A DNA stretch of 64,000 nucleotides. It comes from Nansenia antarctica (lineage: Eukaryota; Chordata; Actinopteri; Argentiniformes; Microstomatidae). A program made the position numbers and the translations under genes. Shown in pieces: positions 40,740 through 50,931 of this stretch. The stretch lies in NCBI GenBank assembly GCA_963989245.1, contig OZ022349.1, positions 27,664,523 to 27,728,522 of the forward strand. The letters run 5' to 3'. The stretch's first letter is position 1. Each line of letters starts with the position of its first letter. The notes beneath the pieces were generated by a model that worked only from the letters and a program-made list of their open reading frames with translations, ran no database searches and was not told where the DNA came from.

Positions 40740-41860
40740 TGTTATGAAGGCCCACAATTTAGAGCCAGTTAGTTTCCCCAAATCAGCCCTATTTTGCCCC
40801 TGTTATTTCCTTAATTATTTTCCATACTATTCATGTACGTTTTCATGAAGGTGTATGTATTGTTATTGTAATTGTATAAGTTCTGTCTTAGATTTGTTCA
40901 GTATTGTGCAAGCGCCAGATTAGTGGGCGTGGTTTTGATTGGCGTACGTGACTTGATGTATGTCCGGTTGGTGTCTATAGCGACGGAAGTGGTCTGTGCG
41001 TTAGAGTGACGAGAGTGAGAAGGAGAAGGAGCCCGAGGTGGAGATAGAGTACATCACAGAGGAACCAGAGATCTTCGACCCCAACTTCATCTTCTTCAAG
41101 AGGATCTTCGAGGCCTCCAAGCTGACAGACGACGTGAAGAAGAGTTCGGAGTTTTAGTGAGTTAACAGCGCTAGCCCAGTTTAGCTGTGTCACCGTTAGC
41201 CAGCCTTGCTAGCCGCCGGCTGCTAACGTTGGCGCATAGCGAGACCAGAGCCAAACAAAGCCGTCGCCTCCGAGGTGGATTGCGACCGACCGCTAACGCC
41301 ACCGGAGCTGACCGTGGACCACCGGACCTGAACCATTCACACCTCGTCGTTTGCTACGAAGAAGCCCCTTTCCCTTCGAATTGCAACGTCACCCCCCCCT
41401 TGTCTGCTGCCTTCCTCGAGTCGCATGCGGGCTCCGACCAGGCCTCAACGCGCTCATTTTCAGTCCGGGACTCTAAGCCTTTTCAGGCCAGGTACTGTGT
41501 GTGAGTGAGTGAGTGAGTGTGTGTGTGGCCGGCGGGGAGGGAGTATATTGGGATGTATATATAAGTTGTATAAATAAATGTGTTTGTTTATATTTGATAC
41601 ATTGCTGTGTGTTTAGTTGTCTGTATTGTTTAGTTTAACAGCAAATCTAGTATTGGGTTTAAGTATTGTCTTATCGTGTGATTAACTGAGTTATAGCTTG
41701 TATTATAATATATTATATATATATAACTGTGATATGCTAGTCTAAAGGGTTGCTGGCGCCCCCTGCCTCTATCCTCCTACACTGCCGATTTAGCTCAGAG
41801 TTAGTTAGATAACCAGCCCTTCCTAAAATTCTACAGTCCTTTAGCTACTCCCTGGTTACA
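40740..41860 (+). repeat. BEL LTR-c, full length, type 2
   Basis: 1121 bp, shared by units 2 and 3, matching LTR-b at every site I compared (GACCAGAGCC, CTAACGCCACC, GGGAGTATATT, AAGTTGTATAAA). The SF3B2-like segment is at 41017-41157. Confidence 0.9.
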
Positions 41861-41898
41861 ATTGGTCCTTCGAGCCGGATAGGTTGTGTAGTGATAGC

Positions 41899-44800
41899 AT
41901 GGCTGAGCGCAGCCAACCAGACAAGACAGTTACCCCCCCTTCTCCGCCCCCTGAGCCAGAGCCACGACCACAGAGAGTCCCGCGGTTGCCTCAGAGGTTA
42001 CAAGAGTATGAGCTTGAGCTCGAAAGCTCACTGAGTGGTAGTGAGGAGCGCACTCCACGGGATACAGTGGTCGGAGAGGCCGAGGTGTCCGCCGGCGCGC
42101 GGGTGGCTAGCACCGAGACAGCCATCAAAGAGCACCAGCCTGAGGATGAGATGGCAGAACAGCAGGGTTTTGCCGTAGAAACGGAAGAGCAGGAAGGAGA
42201 GGCCCGGTCTGACAGCGCCTGCGGGCGGAAGAGGGAGGGCCTCAGCCTTAACGATCTGCCTCCCAGTACGGCGCGCTCGAGACCTAGCTCCTGCCGTTCA
42301 GTGGCTTCCTCCCGGTCCAGGGTTTCCGTGGGCAGTTCTGCCTCTGGGGCGGATAGCATGCACTCCAGAGGGAGTAGTGCCGCGCTGTCAGAATGTATGC
42401 GCCAACAGGCCGAGATGGCGTTAGAGCGGGAACGCCTCCAGTTCGAGCGCGAGCGCCTCCAGATGGAGGGGGCGGAACGCGCGGCGGAGAGGCAGCGCCA
42501 GGAGGCGCTAGAACGTGAACGCCTCCAGATGGAAGGAGCGGAACGTGCGGCGGAGAGACAGCGCCAGGAGGCGTTAGAGAGGGAACGCATCCAGTTCGAG
42601 CGCGAGCGCCTCCAGATGGAGGGGGCGGAACGCGCGGCGGAGAGGCAGCGCCAGGAGGCGCTAGAACGTGAACGCCTCCAGATGGAGCGCGACCGCCTCC
42701 AGATGGAGAGAGAGCAACTGCACGCGGAGAAGATGGAGGAAGTGATGCAGACCATGCGCGACGTGTGCATCAGCAGAGCTCCGTCGGCCCGTAGCTCCAG
42801 AGCATCATCCGCACGGCCCTCTCGAGTGCCATCTCCTGAACCCCCCGCCGATGGCTCCATGACCCCCGCCATGACTGTCCAACTACAGGCCCAGCTGACC
42901 ACCTTGAAGGAAGAGGACCAGGGACCCGACCGCTACGCGGCCCAGAGGGAGCCAGCGTCGCTACCCGGGAGGGGAGCCATTCCCCAAGAGCGTAGCACAC
43001 CCCTAGGTCCTCCAGTGAACCAAAAGGCATGCAGGCCGGACACCCAGACAGTCACTCCAGCCCCGATCATCCACTACAGGATGTTTCCCCAGGTGGAGGG
43101 ACCCAAGTTCCCCTTCTTCAAGGACGAGGACAGGAGCCAGTATGTGGAACTACGCATCTGCCTAGACACGCTCTTGGACGACTCCTGCTCAGAGTCCTAC
43201 AAATATGCGATTCTCCTTCAGCATGTGAGGAACCCCAGAGCCCACAACATGGTTCTGGCCCATGCCTCCGCACCGACACCTTACACCAGAGCGCTCGCCA
43301 ACTTGGATGCCCGCTACGGTCGTCCCTGGAACCACGCCCTTGCTGAACTGCAAGCCCTCGAACAGCAGGCCCCCATCAAGGATGAACGGGCGCTGGATGA
43401 CTTCGCGCTCCGCGTGCACACCTTGGTTGGAATGCTGAAGACGCAGGGCCCAGCTGGCGCCAGCGAGATCAACAGCACCTCCAACGTAGAGCGGCTGCTC
43501 CGCAAGATCCCACGCTTCCGGCAGGAGAGGTTCCGGCGACAGCAGCGCGTTCGTAACCCCGGGAAGTTGGGTCTGAGCATGGCTGCCTTCGCGGAGTTCC
43601 TACTGGAGGAAGTGCATGACACCAACGTAGACGCCATGGGTTACGCTGAGCCGAAGAAGGAGAGGGAGAAGGGAGACCGCTGGGACAGGCCGAGCTCGAA
43701 CAGAGGACGCCCAGTAGGAGTGCTGCACACGGAGGAGGAGCCTCGGAGAGAGAGGAAAGCCCGACCTGAGGGAAAGGATTCCTCTCAACCCCCTCAAAAG
43801 GGACGGAGAGGTCCACCGCCATGTCCGTACTGCACCAGCGAGCACTGGTTCAATGAGTGCAGTGACTTCAACAACCTGAGTACCGAGGCCAAGCAGAGGT
43901 GGCTCGAGGAGAACAAGAGGTGCTGGAACTGTGGGCGCGACCATCTGGCTAAGAACTGCACCTTGAGGAGAAAGTGCAACCGCTGTGAGGAGGTCCACCT
44001 CAACATCCTACACGAGGTCTCCCTCGCCAGGTCCACGGAGGGCACCAGAAGCCCTAGGTCCGGTAGCGCACCGGAAGAGGAAACACCTGTCTACTATCTA
44101 GACCCAACCCAGAGCAGCGGCTCCAAGGTCCTACTGAAGGTGGTGAAGGTCCGACTTCACCACAACAACGCTGTGTACGACACGTACGCCGTTCTAGACG
44201 ACGGGTCGGAACGGACCATCCTTCTCCAGGAGGCAGTGCGCCAGTTGGGGCTCCAAGGGACTGAGGAGAAGCTGACTCTGCGCACGATACGTCGCGACCT
44301 TAAAGAGGTCACCGGGGCGAGAATCAACTTCTCTATCTCCCCGGCGGGGCGGCCGTCGGACAGATATCGGCTTCAGAATGTCTTCACCGCAGACCAGCTA
44401 GCGCTCTCCCGCTACGACTACCCCCTGGAGAGATTACGCGCAAGATATTCCCACCTACGGCGAGTAGACCTACATCCGATAGAAGGAGCGGAGCCAACCC
44501 TTCTCATCGGCTCGGACAACGCTGCACTGATCGTGTCGCTCCGTCCTCCGCTGAGAGGACCACGAGGCTGCCCGATGGCTGTTAAGACTGCGCTTGGGTG
44601 GGCCCTCCAAGGCGCTACCGAGTGGAGAGATAGAGACGGGAGAGCTACGTCATCCCTCCATGTCCGAACCGAAGAAGTGCAGACCATCAACTGCCTTCAC
44701 ACCAGTGTGGACTCCATGAATGCGGCGCTACTAGACAACGTCCAGAAGCTGTGGACGCTAGACGTTGCGCCCTACAAGAATGAGAAGCTCTACGTACGGT

Positions 44801-47800
44801 CAAAGGAGGACGTCTACGCCATAGACCTCCTTAAAGCAAAGACAGTGCGTATCGAAGTCCAGGGCGTGAAGAGATACGTCACACCACTACTCCGAAGAGA
44901 ACCCATGCCAGAGTTTCGAGTATCCCCTCGAACCGTCCTACAGTGTCTGACCAGCACTGAGAAGCGTATGAGGAAGGACGAGGTCCTTGCTGCTTCTTAC
45001 AGAACGGAGATGAAGAAACTGACGGAGTCCGGTCTGGTGAAGAAGCTTGAGCCAGCCGAGGCGAACCAGAGTGCCGAGTCTTGGTACCTCCCGCACCACA
45101 ATGTTCACCACAACGGGAAGAACCGAGTGGTCTTCAACTGTAGCTACCAGGTGGGGAAGCTCAACCTCAACCACTATCTTCTCCCTGGTCCAACCTTGAC
45201 CCCAGCCCTCTTGGGAGTTCTGGTGCGATTCCGTCAGCAGCCGATCGCAGTCAGTGGTGACATTAAGCGAATGTTTCACCAGGTCAGGATGTTGGAGGAA
45301 GACAAGCCACTCATGAGGTTTCTCTGGAGAGAGGACCCGAGCGACCCCGACCCCTCTATCTACCAGTGGGAGGTGCTACCCTTCGGGACAACCTGCAGCC
45401 CCTGTTGCGCCACCTATGCGCTACAGACTCACGCCGCGCAGGAGACGGCACCTCCTGGAGTGTTTGACGCCGTCCATAAGAGCTTTTACGTGGACAACTG
45501 CCTCCACAGTTCGAAGACAGCCACGGAAGCCCGCCAGCTAGTCCAGGACCTGCGTGCTCATCTCCAGGAGGGTGGATTTGAGATCTGCCAGTGGGCCAGC
45601 AACGACCCGCAAGTCATCAGAGACCTCCCGGAGGAGGCCACCTCGACCAGCAGCGAGGCTTGGGTCTCTCACTCACCAGATGATGCTCAGGAGATGACGC
45701 TCGGACTTATCTGGCAGTTCCAGACCGACACTCTACGCTATCGCAATAAGCCTGCCAAGCCCCAACGCGTCACGATGAGAACGATATACAGCACTCTAGC
45801 GAGCCAGTACGACCCACTGGGATATATCGCTCCCTTCACGACGATGGCCAAGGTGCTTGTCCGGGAGCTGTGGGCCCAAGAACGAGGATGGGACGATCCT
45901 CTGCCTCGTCACCTAGAAGAGAAGTGGAAGGCCTGGGAGCAGGAACTTCCCACTCTCCAGCACATCAAGCTGCAGCGGAGCTACTTCCCTCCCTCCACGG
46001 ACCTAGAGAGGAGTGTCATCACGCTACATGTATTCTGCGACGCCTCGGAGATGGCGTACGGGTCCGTGGCATACGTCAGAGCGGCAGAGCTTGGAGGTGA
46101 AGTCCACGTCTCGTTTGTCCTGGCACGTTCCCGAGTGGCGCCGAAAAAGCAACAGTCCATCCCAAGACTGGAGCTGTGTGCTGCCCTGAACGGCGCGCAA
46201 CTGGGAAGGTTCCTGCTCGACGAGCTCCAGCTACCTCTGATGAGCGTCACCATGTGGTCAGACTCAACTACCGTCCTCCAGTGGTTGAAGTCCAGCTCAT
46301 GTCGGTATAAGGTGTTCGTGGGCACCCGAGTCGCAGAGATTCTGGAGTTGACTGAGGTGAACTGCTGGCGTTATGTAGACACCAAGAGGAACCCTGCTGA
46401 CGTCATCACGAGAGGGGCAACTCTCCAGGATCTGGCTGAGCCCCACCTGTATCACACGGGACCAGACTTCCTACAGGAGCGGGAGTCAGAGTGGCCAGCC
46501 ACGCCGGCGTTAGCAGAAGACAGAGAGGACAAAGAGCTGCGTAAGACGTTGTTCTGCGGAGCCACCCAGGTCGTAGACCCTGAGACTACTCCGGGAGAGG
46601 AGTGTGAGACGCTCGAAGAGCTGCAGAAGAGGATGTTCTGCTCCAAGGCCGGTCTACCCCTAGATACTACGCTCAGCGCCGAAGATTACACCGCGGCGGA
46701 GCTCCTGGTGCTGCAGAGTGCCCAACAGGATGCCTTCTCCCGAGAGCTGGAGTGTCTCGAGAAAGGGAAGCCGATCCCCTCGGACAGTAGACTCCGCGGC
46801 TTAGCTCCAGAGCTCGACGGTGTTCTCATTCGCGTGGGTGGCAGACTGCGCCGCGCTCAAGATCTAGACCTAGACACGAAGCATCCCATCGTGCTTCCCA
46901 CTAAGCATCAGGTCACCAGATTGGTCATCAAGCACCATGATGACAAAGTGCAGCACGCGGGTGGAGAGCGTGTCTTCGCGGAGGTACGACGGAGATTCTG
47001 GATACTCCATGGACGGGAGGCGGTACGGAGATATCAAAGGTCCTGCTCGGACTGCCAGAGGTGGCGAGCCACGCCGCCGCAGCCCATGATGTCCGATCTG
47101 CCCGAGGACCGGCTGCGACTGAGACAGGCTCCGTTCCACTCTACTGGGGTCGACTGTTTCGGGCCACTCCTAGTCCGAAACCGGCGAGCCTCCGAAAAGC
47201 GGTGGGGCATCATCTACACGTGCCTGACGACGAGAGCAATGCACCTTGAAGTTCTGCACCAGCTCACAAGCGACAGCTTCCTCATGTCCTTCAAGAGGTT
47301 CACCTCCAGGCGAGGGACCCCTAAGACCCTCCGGTCGGACAGAGGCACCAACTTCGTCGGTGGTGAGGCCGAGCTGAGGGCGAGCTACGCTGCGATGACT
47401 GAGGAGGCCCGTGACAGACTCGCCTCCCAGCAAGTGAAGTTTGAGTTCAACCCCCCAAATGCTCCACACTTCGGGGGAGCCTGGGAGCGGGAGATTCGCT
47501 CAGTAAAGAACGTCCTACGTACCATTCTCGGACAGAAGGTGCCTACCGATGAGGTGCTCGAGACTGTACTAGCAGAGATTGAGGGCATCTTGAACTCCCG
47601 GCCCCTAGGCTATACCTCCAGTGATGTAGCAGATCTGGATCCCATTACGCCCAACTTCTTGCTGATGGGGCGGCGAGACTCTGCACTGCCTCAGGTAGTC
47701 TACGACCCTGCAGAGCTCACCGGAAGAAGATGGTGGAGGCACAGCCAGGTGCTCGCGGACCAGTTTTGGAGGCAGTTCATACTGCACTACCTGCCGACCC

Positions 47801-48087
47801 TGCAAGTCAGGCAGAAGTGGACGAGGGAGAGAGACAACTTGTCCGAAGGTGCCGTGGTACTGGTGATCGACCAGTCCCTTCCACGCGCCGCCTGGCAGAC
47901 AGGCAGAGTGACCAAGGTCCTGCCGGGTCCGGATGGAAGGGTGCGGACGGCCATCGTGGACGTTGGTGGTCGCACTTACACCCGACCTGTGGCACGCCTG
48001 ATTGAGCTCCCTCAAATTACAAAGGACACTATCACCTCATACCTCACGCTGCTAGAGCAGCCTAGCCAGTGTGCCTTCCATAGTTAA
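41899..48087 (+). CDS. gag-pol: BEL/Pao gag-pol polyprotein, unit 3, intact 2062 aa
   Basis: The translation is the same as unit 2, 7375 bp downstream, with the same domains and catalytic residues (protease DDGS, RT YVDN, RNase H D/E/D, integrase D,D,E). The start ATG 41899 follows the tRNA-Tyr-type primer site at 41863-41879. It is bounded by LTR-c (type 2) on the left and LTR-d (type 1) on the right, so the two LTRs of this unit are not a matched pair. Confidence 0.93.
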   Translation: MAERSQPDKTVTPPSPPPEPEPRPQRVPRLPQRLQEYELELESSLSGSEERTPRDTVVGEAEVSAGARVASTETAIKEHQPEDEMAEQQGFAVETEEQEGEARSDSACGRKREGLSLNDLPPSTARSRPSSCRSVASSRSRVSVGSSASGADSMHSRGSSAALSECMRQQAEMALERERLQFERERLQMEGAERAAERQRQEALERERLQMEGAERAAERQRQEALERERIQFERERLQMEGAERAAERQRQEALERERLQMERDRLQMEREQLHAEKMEEVMQTMRDVCISRAPSARSSRASSARPSRVPSPEPPADGSMTPAMTVQLQAQLTTLKEEDQGPDRYAAQREPASLPGRGAIPQERSTPLGPPVNQKACRPDTQTVTPAPIIHYRMFPQVEGPKFPFFKDEDRSQYVELRICLDTLLDDSCSESYKYAILLQHVRNPRAHNMVLAHASAPTPYTRALANLDARYGRPWNHALAELQALEQQAPIKDERALDDFALRVHTLVGMLKTQGPAGASEINSTSNVERLLRKIPRFRQERFRRQQRVRNPGKLGLSMAAFAEFLLEEVHDTNVDAMGYAEPKKEREKGDRWDRPSSNRGRPVGVLHTEEEPRRERKARPEGKDSSQPPQKGRRGPPPCPYCTSEHWFNECSDFNNLSTEAKQRWLEENKRCWNCGRDHLAKNCTLRRKCNRCEEVHLNILHEVSLARSTEGTRSPRSGSAPEEETPVYYLDPTQSSGSKVLLKVVKVRLHHNNAVYDTYAVLDDGSERTILLQEAVRQLGLQGTEEKLTLRTIRRDLKEVTGARINFSISPAGRPSDRYRLQNVFTADQLALSRYDYPLERLRARYSHLRRVDLHPIEGAEPTLLIGSDNAALIVSLRPPLRGPRGCPMAVKTALGWALQGATEWRDRDGRATSSLHVRTEEVQTINCLHTSVDSMNAALLDNVQKLWTLDVAPYKNEKLYVRSKEDVYAIDLLKAKTVRIEVQGVKRYVTPLLRREPMPEFRVSPRTVLQCLTSTEKRMRKDEVLAASYRTEMKKLTESGLVKKLEPAEANQSAESWYLPHHNVHHNGKNRVVFNCSYQVGKLNLNHYLLPGPTLTPALLGVLVRFRQQPIAVSGDIKRMFHQVRMLEEDKPLMRFLWREDPSDPDPSIYQWEVLPFGTTCSPCCATYALQTHAAQETAPPGVFDAVHKSFYVDNCLHSSKTATEARQLVQDLRAHLQEGGFEICQWASNDPQVIRDLPEEATSTSSEAWVSHSPDDAQEMTLGLIWQFQTDTLRYRNKPAKPQRVTMRTIYSTLASQYDPLGYIAPFTTMAKVLVRELWAQERGWDDPLPRHLEEKWKAWEQELPTLQHIKLQRSYFPPSTDLERSVITLHVFCDASEMAYGSVAYVRAAELGGEVHVSFVLARSRVAPKKQQSIPRLELCAALNGAQLGRFLLDELQLPLMSVTMWSDSTTVLQWLKSSSCRYKVFVGTRVAEILELTEVNCWRYVDTKRNPADVITRGATLQDLAEPHLYHTGPDFLQERESEWPATPALAEDREDKELRKTLFCGATQVVDPETTPGEECETLEELQKRMFCSKAGLPLDTTLSAEDYTAAELLVLQSAQQDAFSRELECLEKGKPIPSDSRLRGLAPELDGVLIRVGGRLRRAQDLDLDTKHPIVLPTKHQVTRLVIKHHDDKVQHAGGERVFAEVRRRFWILHGREAVRRYQRSCSDCQRWRATPPQPMMSDLPEDRLRLRQAPFHSTGVDCFGPLLVRNRRASEKRWGIIYTCLTTRAMHLEVLHQLTSDSFLMSFKRFTSRRGTPKTLRSDRGTNFVGGEAELRASYAAMTEEARDRLASQQVKFEFNPPNAPHFGGAWEREIRSVKNVLRTILGQKVPTDEVLETVLAEIEGILNSRPLGYTSSDVADLDPITPNFLLMGRRDSALPQVVYDPAELTGRRWWRHSQVLADQFWRQFILHYLPTLQVRQKWTRERDNLSEGAVVLVIDQSLPRAAWQTGRVTKVLPGPDGRVRTAIVDVGGRTYTRPVARLIELPQITKDTITSYLTLLEQPSQCAFHS

Positions 48088-48114
48088 ATGAAACCGAGGG
48101 TTTCATGGGGCGGC

Positions 48115-49243
48115 TGTTATGAAGGCCCACAATTTAGAGCCAGTTAGTTTCCCCAAATCAGCCCTATTTTGCCCCTGTTATTTCCTTAATTATTTTCCAT
48201 ACTATTCATGTACGTTTTCATGAAGGTGTATGTATTGTTATTGTAATTGTATAAGTTCTGTCTTAGATTTGTTCAGTATTGTGCAAGCGCCAGATTAGTG
48301 GGCGTGGTTTTGATTGGCGTACGTGACTTGATGTATGTCCGGTTGGTGTCTATAGCGACGGAAGTGGTCTGTGCGTTAGAGGGACGAGAGTGAGAAGGAG
48401 AAGGAGAAGGAGCCCGAGGTGGAGATAGAGTACATCACAGAGGAACCAGAGATCTTCGACCCCAACTTCATCTTCTTCAAGAGGATCTTCGAGGCCTTCA
48501 AGCTGACAGACGACGTGAAGAAGAGTTCGGAGTTTTAGTGAGTTAACAGCGCTAGCCCAGTTTAGCTGTGTCACCGTTAGCCAGCCTTGCTAGCCGCCGG
48601 CTGCTAACGTTGGCGCATAGCGAGACCAAAGCCAAACAAAGCCGTCGCCTCCGAGGTGGATTGCGACCGACCGCTAACACCACCGGAGCTGACCGTGGAC
48701 CACCGGACCTGAACCATTCACACCTCGTCGTTTGCTACGAAGAAGCCCCTTTCCCTTCGAATTGCAACGTCACTCCCCCCCCTTGTCTGCTGCCTTCCTC
48801 GAGTCGCATGCGGGCTCCGACCAGGCCTCAACGCGCTCATTTTCAGTCCGGGACTCTAAGCCTTTTCAGGCCAGGTACTGTGTGTGAGTGAGTGAGTGAG
48901 TGTGTGTGTGGCCGGCGGGGAGGGAGGATATTGGGATGTATATATAAGTTATATAAATAAATGTGTTTGTTTATATTTGATACATTGCTGTGTGTTTAGT
49001 TGTCTGTATTGTTTAGTTTAACAGCAAATCTAGTATTGGGTTTAAGTATTGTCTTATCGTGTGATTAACTGAGTTATAGCTTGTATTATAATATATTATA
49101 TATATATAACTGTGATATGCTAGTCTAAAGGGTTGCTGGCGCCCCCTGCCTCTATCCTCCTACACTGCCGATTTAGCTCAGAGTTAGTTAGATAACCAGC
49201 CCTTCCTAAAATTCTACAGTCCTTTAGCTACTCCCTGGTTACA
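48115..49243 (+). repeat. BEL LTR-d, full length, type 1, right end of array
   Basis: 1129 bp. It shares the five diagnostic variants of LTR-a. In the part LTR-a lacks, it differs from LTR-b/c by GAGGGACGAG (versus GAGTGACGAG), an extra GAGAAG and GAGGCCTTCAAG (versus GAGGCCTCCAAG). It is followed directly by ERV-B leader sequence (ATACCATATAAATC), with no primer site. Confidence 0.9.
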
Positions 49244-49575
49244 ATACCATATAAATCAAATCACTCAATACCTTACAAATCAAATCGTATATTTACAAAT
49301 ACGGGCTTCTTAACCCGGCTCTCACCCCCAGTTTAAAGAATATGAAAGATGTGTTTCCTTTTCCAACAAGTTACTTTACTTTAAACCTTAAAGTTGAAGG
49401 TTGTTTTAGTCTCAAAGAAAATGCTTGAAAACCCAGCTGTTGCACACGCGCCCCTAGCGGTTTAAACAGAAAATAGCGCTATTTTAATTCTTACCGTCTT
49501 CAGAGCCGTGGTTTCAGCTTAAGTTTTCAAACGTAGATTCCTCTTTATAGACCTCCGGGATTCAGGCTCGCCATC
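49244..49575 (-). other. ERV-B leader, LTR-proximal part, with primer-binding site
   Basis: This resumes ERV-B after the BEL array. Its last part (TTTTCAAACGTAGATT..CCTC/TTTATAGAC) matches ERV-A 10474-10508. The primer-binding site ends at 49573 (plus-strand CTCCGGGATTCAGGCTCGCCA). The last nine bases fit tRNA-Arg(ACG) as in ERV-A, but the rest differs, so primer identity is uncertain. Confidence 0.7.
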
Positions 49576-50314
49576 TGTTGTATATTTCTAACCTGTTGGC
49601 TACTAAAATGAAGAATAGTTATTGAGCAGGTTAAGACCATTTATTCAAAATACAAAAGTATACAGACATCAAAGCTGGACGCTGGTCTGGCAGAGAGAGA
49701 GAAAGAGAGGAGAGCGAGGGGGAGGGGGACAGAGAGAGAGAGAGAGAGCTGCTTGGTCAAGAGGTGAGAGAGAAGACAGGCAGGGCCAGAGCCCACACCC
49801 TTACTTATAAACAAAGTCAAAATGCAGTCACAGCCAGTGGTCCTATCAGGTCAGGGGGAGAGGCTGATCGATCGTTCCTCAACCTCTGTGTGTGTGTGTG
49901 TATGTGTGTGCGCGTGCGTGCCTGTGTGTGTGTGTGTTTGACCATGTGGTCTGTCGTAAGACCCCCTTGTTTCAGAGAAAGGGAGCGGTCAGGCAAGTAT
50001 TGCAAGTATTTACAAGAAAGTTGCCTTGGGACAAGGCGTCTGCCAAATGCCAACAATGTAAATGTAAATATTACAAAGCCTTATACAAATTCATGGTATG
50101 TGTGTGTTTCAAGTAATTTAAACTTAGTCAGGAGGGGTGAGACTCAAAGTATGTGTGTGTGTGTGGTTGCTTACAATCGGTCTCAACCCCCCTGGGCGCC
50201 TTGCGTTCTCTGGCTGCCATAAAACTCCCATTTGTTAGAGGTCAGACTTTTACAAAGCCTTACATATAATCCATGTTATGTGTGTGTGTTTCATGTAACT
50301 TAAAATATACCACA
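49576..50314 (-). repeat. ERV-B 5' LTR
   Basis: 739 bp, TG...CA, matching 17798-18546 apart from a shorter (TG)n tract and one visible C/T. Followed by ATAT, the right target duplication. Confidence 0.88.
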
Positions 50315-50318
50315 ATAT

Positions 50319-50489
50319 CAAGTACAGTGTGATGAATATATTTTCCCAGCCAGCAAGATGGTACTCGGAGTCAAACCCATGGCAAGTATGCCATGCTCTG
50401 AATGCAGACAGCCTAATACTGTGTGGGGTGACAACTGTTAAAGCAATGTTAATGTAAGACAAACTAGAAAGACAACATGTCATGAATTG
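50319..50489. other. Flank of ERV-B, no further feature
   Basis: Continuation of the sequence into which ERV-B inserted. Minus-strand reading downstream of the YqaJ remnant soon meets stops. Confidence 0.4.
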
Positions 50490-50757
50490 ATAATTGATAA
50501 ATAAAGACTTAGCTATCAGCTCTGGCAATATACATTTCTTAAAGAACACTCCAGCCCAAGCCAAGTCTAACACGTTCAATATGACAGTTCTTTAAAGTAA
50601 AAACAATGAAATCACAGAAAGCTTTGCCTGTAACAAACATTTGCATTTGGACTTGATAATAATATGTGTGGTCCCGCTTCAGACTAATGTTTCCATTCTC
50701 ATCTTTTTCAAGACAAAAATCTGGCATAGCGTCTACTGCTTCTTCAATTAAAAGTTA
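50490..50757 (-). pseudogene. YqaJ-type exonuclease domain remnant
   Basis: The minus strand reads MPDFCLEKDENGNISLKRDH, then YYYQVQMQMFVTGKAFCDFI and KNCHIERV. After a frame change comes F-F-K-K-C-I-L-P-E-L. From memory these blocks follow the C-terminal half of the YqaJ/lambda-exonuclease fold found in ISL2EU-type fish transposons and related genes (Q-x-Q nuclease motif, CDF strand). A possible splice acceptor (AAGAAGCAG) precedes the block. The N-terminal half is absent and there is a frameshift, so it is non-functional. Confidence 0.6.
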
Positions 50758-50854
50758 TTTTGCAGAAAAAGGGCATTTTATTTAAATCACCCCAGAACCA
50801 CAAAAGCTGCAGGAAACAGCCATCCAGTGAGGCTCCAATATGGTGTTTTTCTAC

Positions 50855-50931
50855 TCTGCCAATATGGTAACGTAAACAAAGTTACGTGACGCGAGTCAGG
50901 TGACGTCCGGAGCTCTATATACAGGTGCAAC
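50855..50931 (-). repeat. Inverted-repeat partner of 17323-17400
   Basis: See 17323-17400. It ends at the TA target of the following Tc1-like element, so its outer boundary is obscured. Confidence 0.4.

Larger units (their letters stand above)
24105..49243 (+). mobile_element. Three-unit BEL/Pao retrotransposon array
   Basis: The layout is LTR-a 24105-24763 (5' truncated), body 1, LTR-b 33365-34485, body 2, LTR-c 40740-41860, body 3, LTR-d 48115-49243. Neighbouring bodies share an LTR, so this is not three independent insertions. Bodies 2 and 3 repeat at exactly 7375 bp. Domain order (gag, PR, RT, RNase H, IN in one frame), three zinc knuckles and the integrase type identify BEL/Pao. The array sits in the ERV-B leader. 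Because LTR-a lacks its first ~465 bp, the target duplication is lost. Confidence 0.93.
17798..50314 (-). mobile_element. ERV-B provirus, opened by a BEL/Pao array
   Basis: The LTRs are at 17798-18546 (3') and 49576-50314 (5'), flanked by the 4-bp repeat ATAT (17794-17797, 50315-50318). This shows that both LTRs belong to one insertion despite 31 kb between them. The internal order matches ERV-A: gag 22929-21076, pol remnant 21039-19156, hairpin and polypurine tract 18547-18580. The leader is cut at 24104/49244 by 25 kb of BEL elements. By eye the LTRs differ by one C/T (near 18456 versus 50226) and a (TG)n length change, so the insertion is young and the BEL insertion younger. Confidence 0.88.

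Noticed and set aside
24105..49243. Three independent BEL insertions side by side
   Set aside because: Adjacent bodies share a single LTR without flanking host sequence or target duplications, which needs recombination or duplication.
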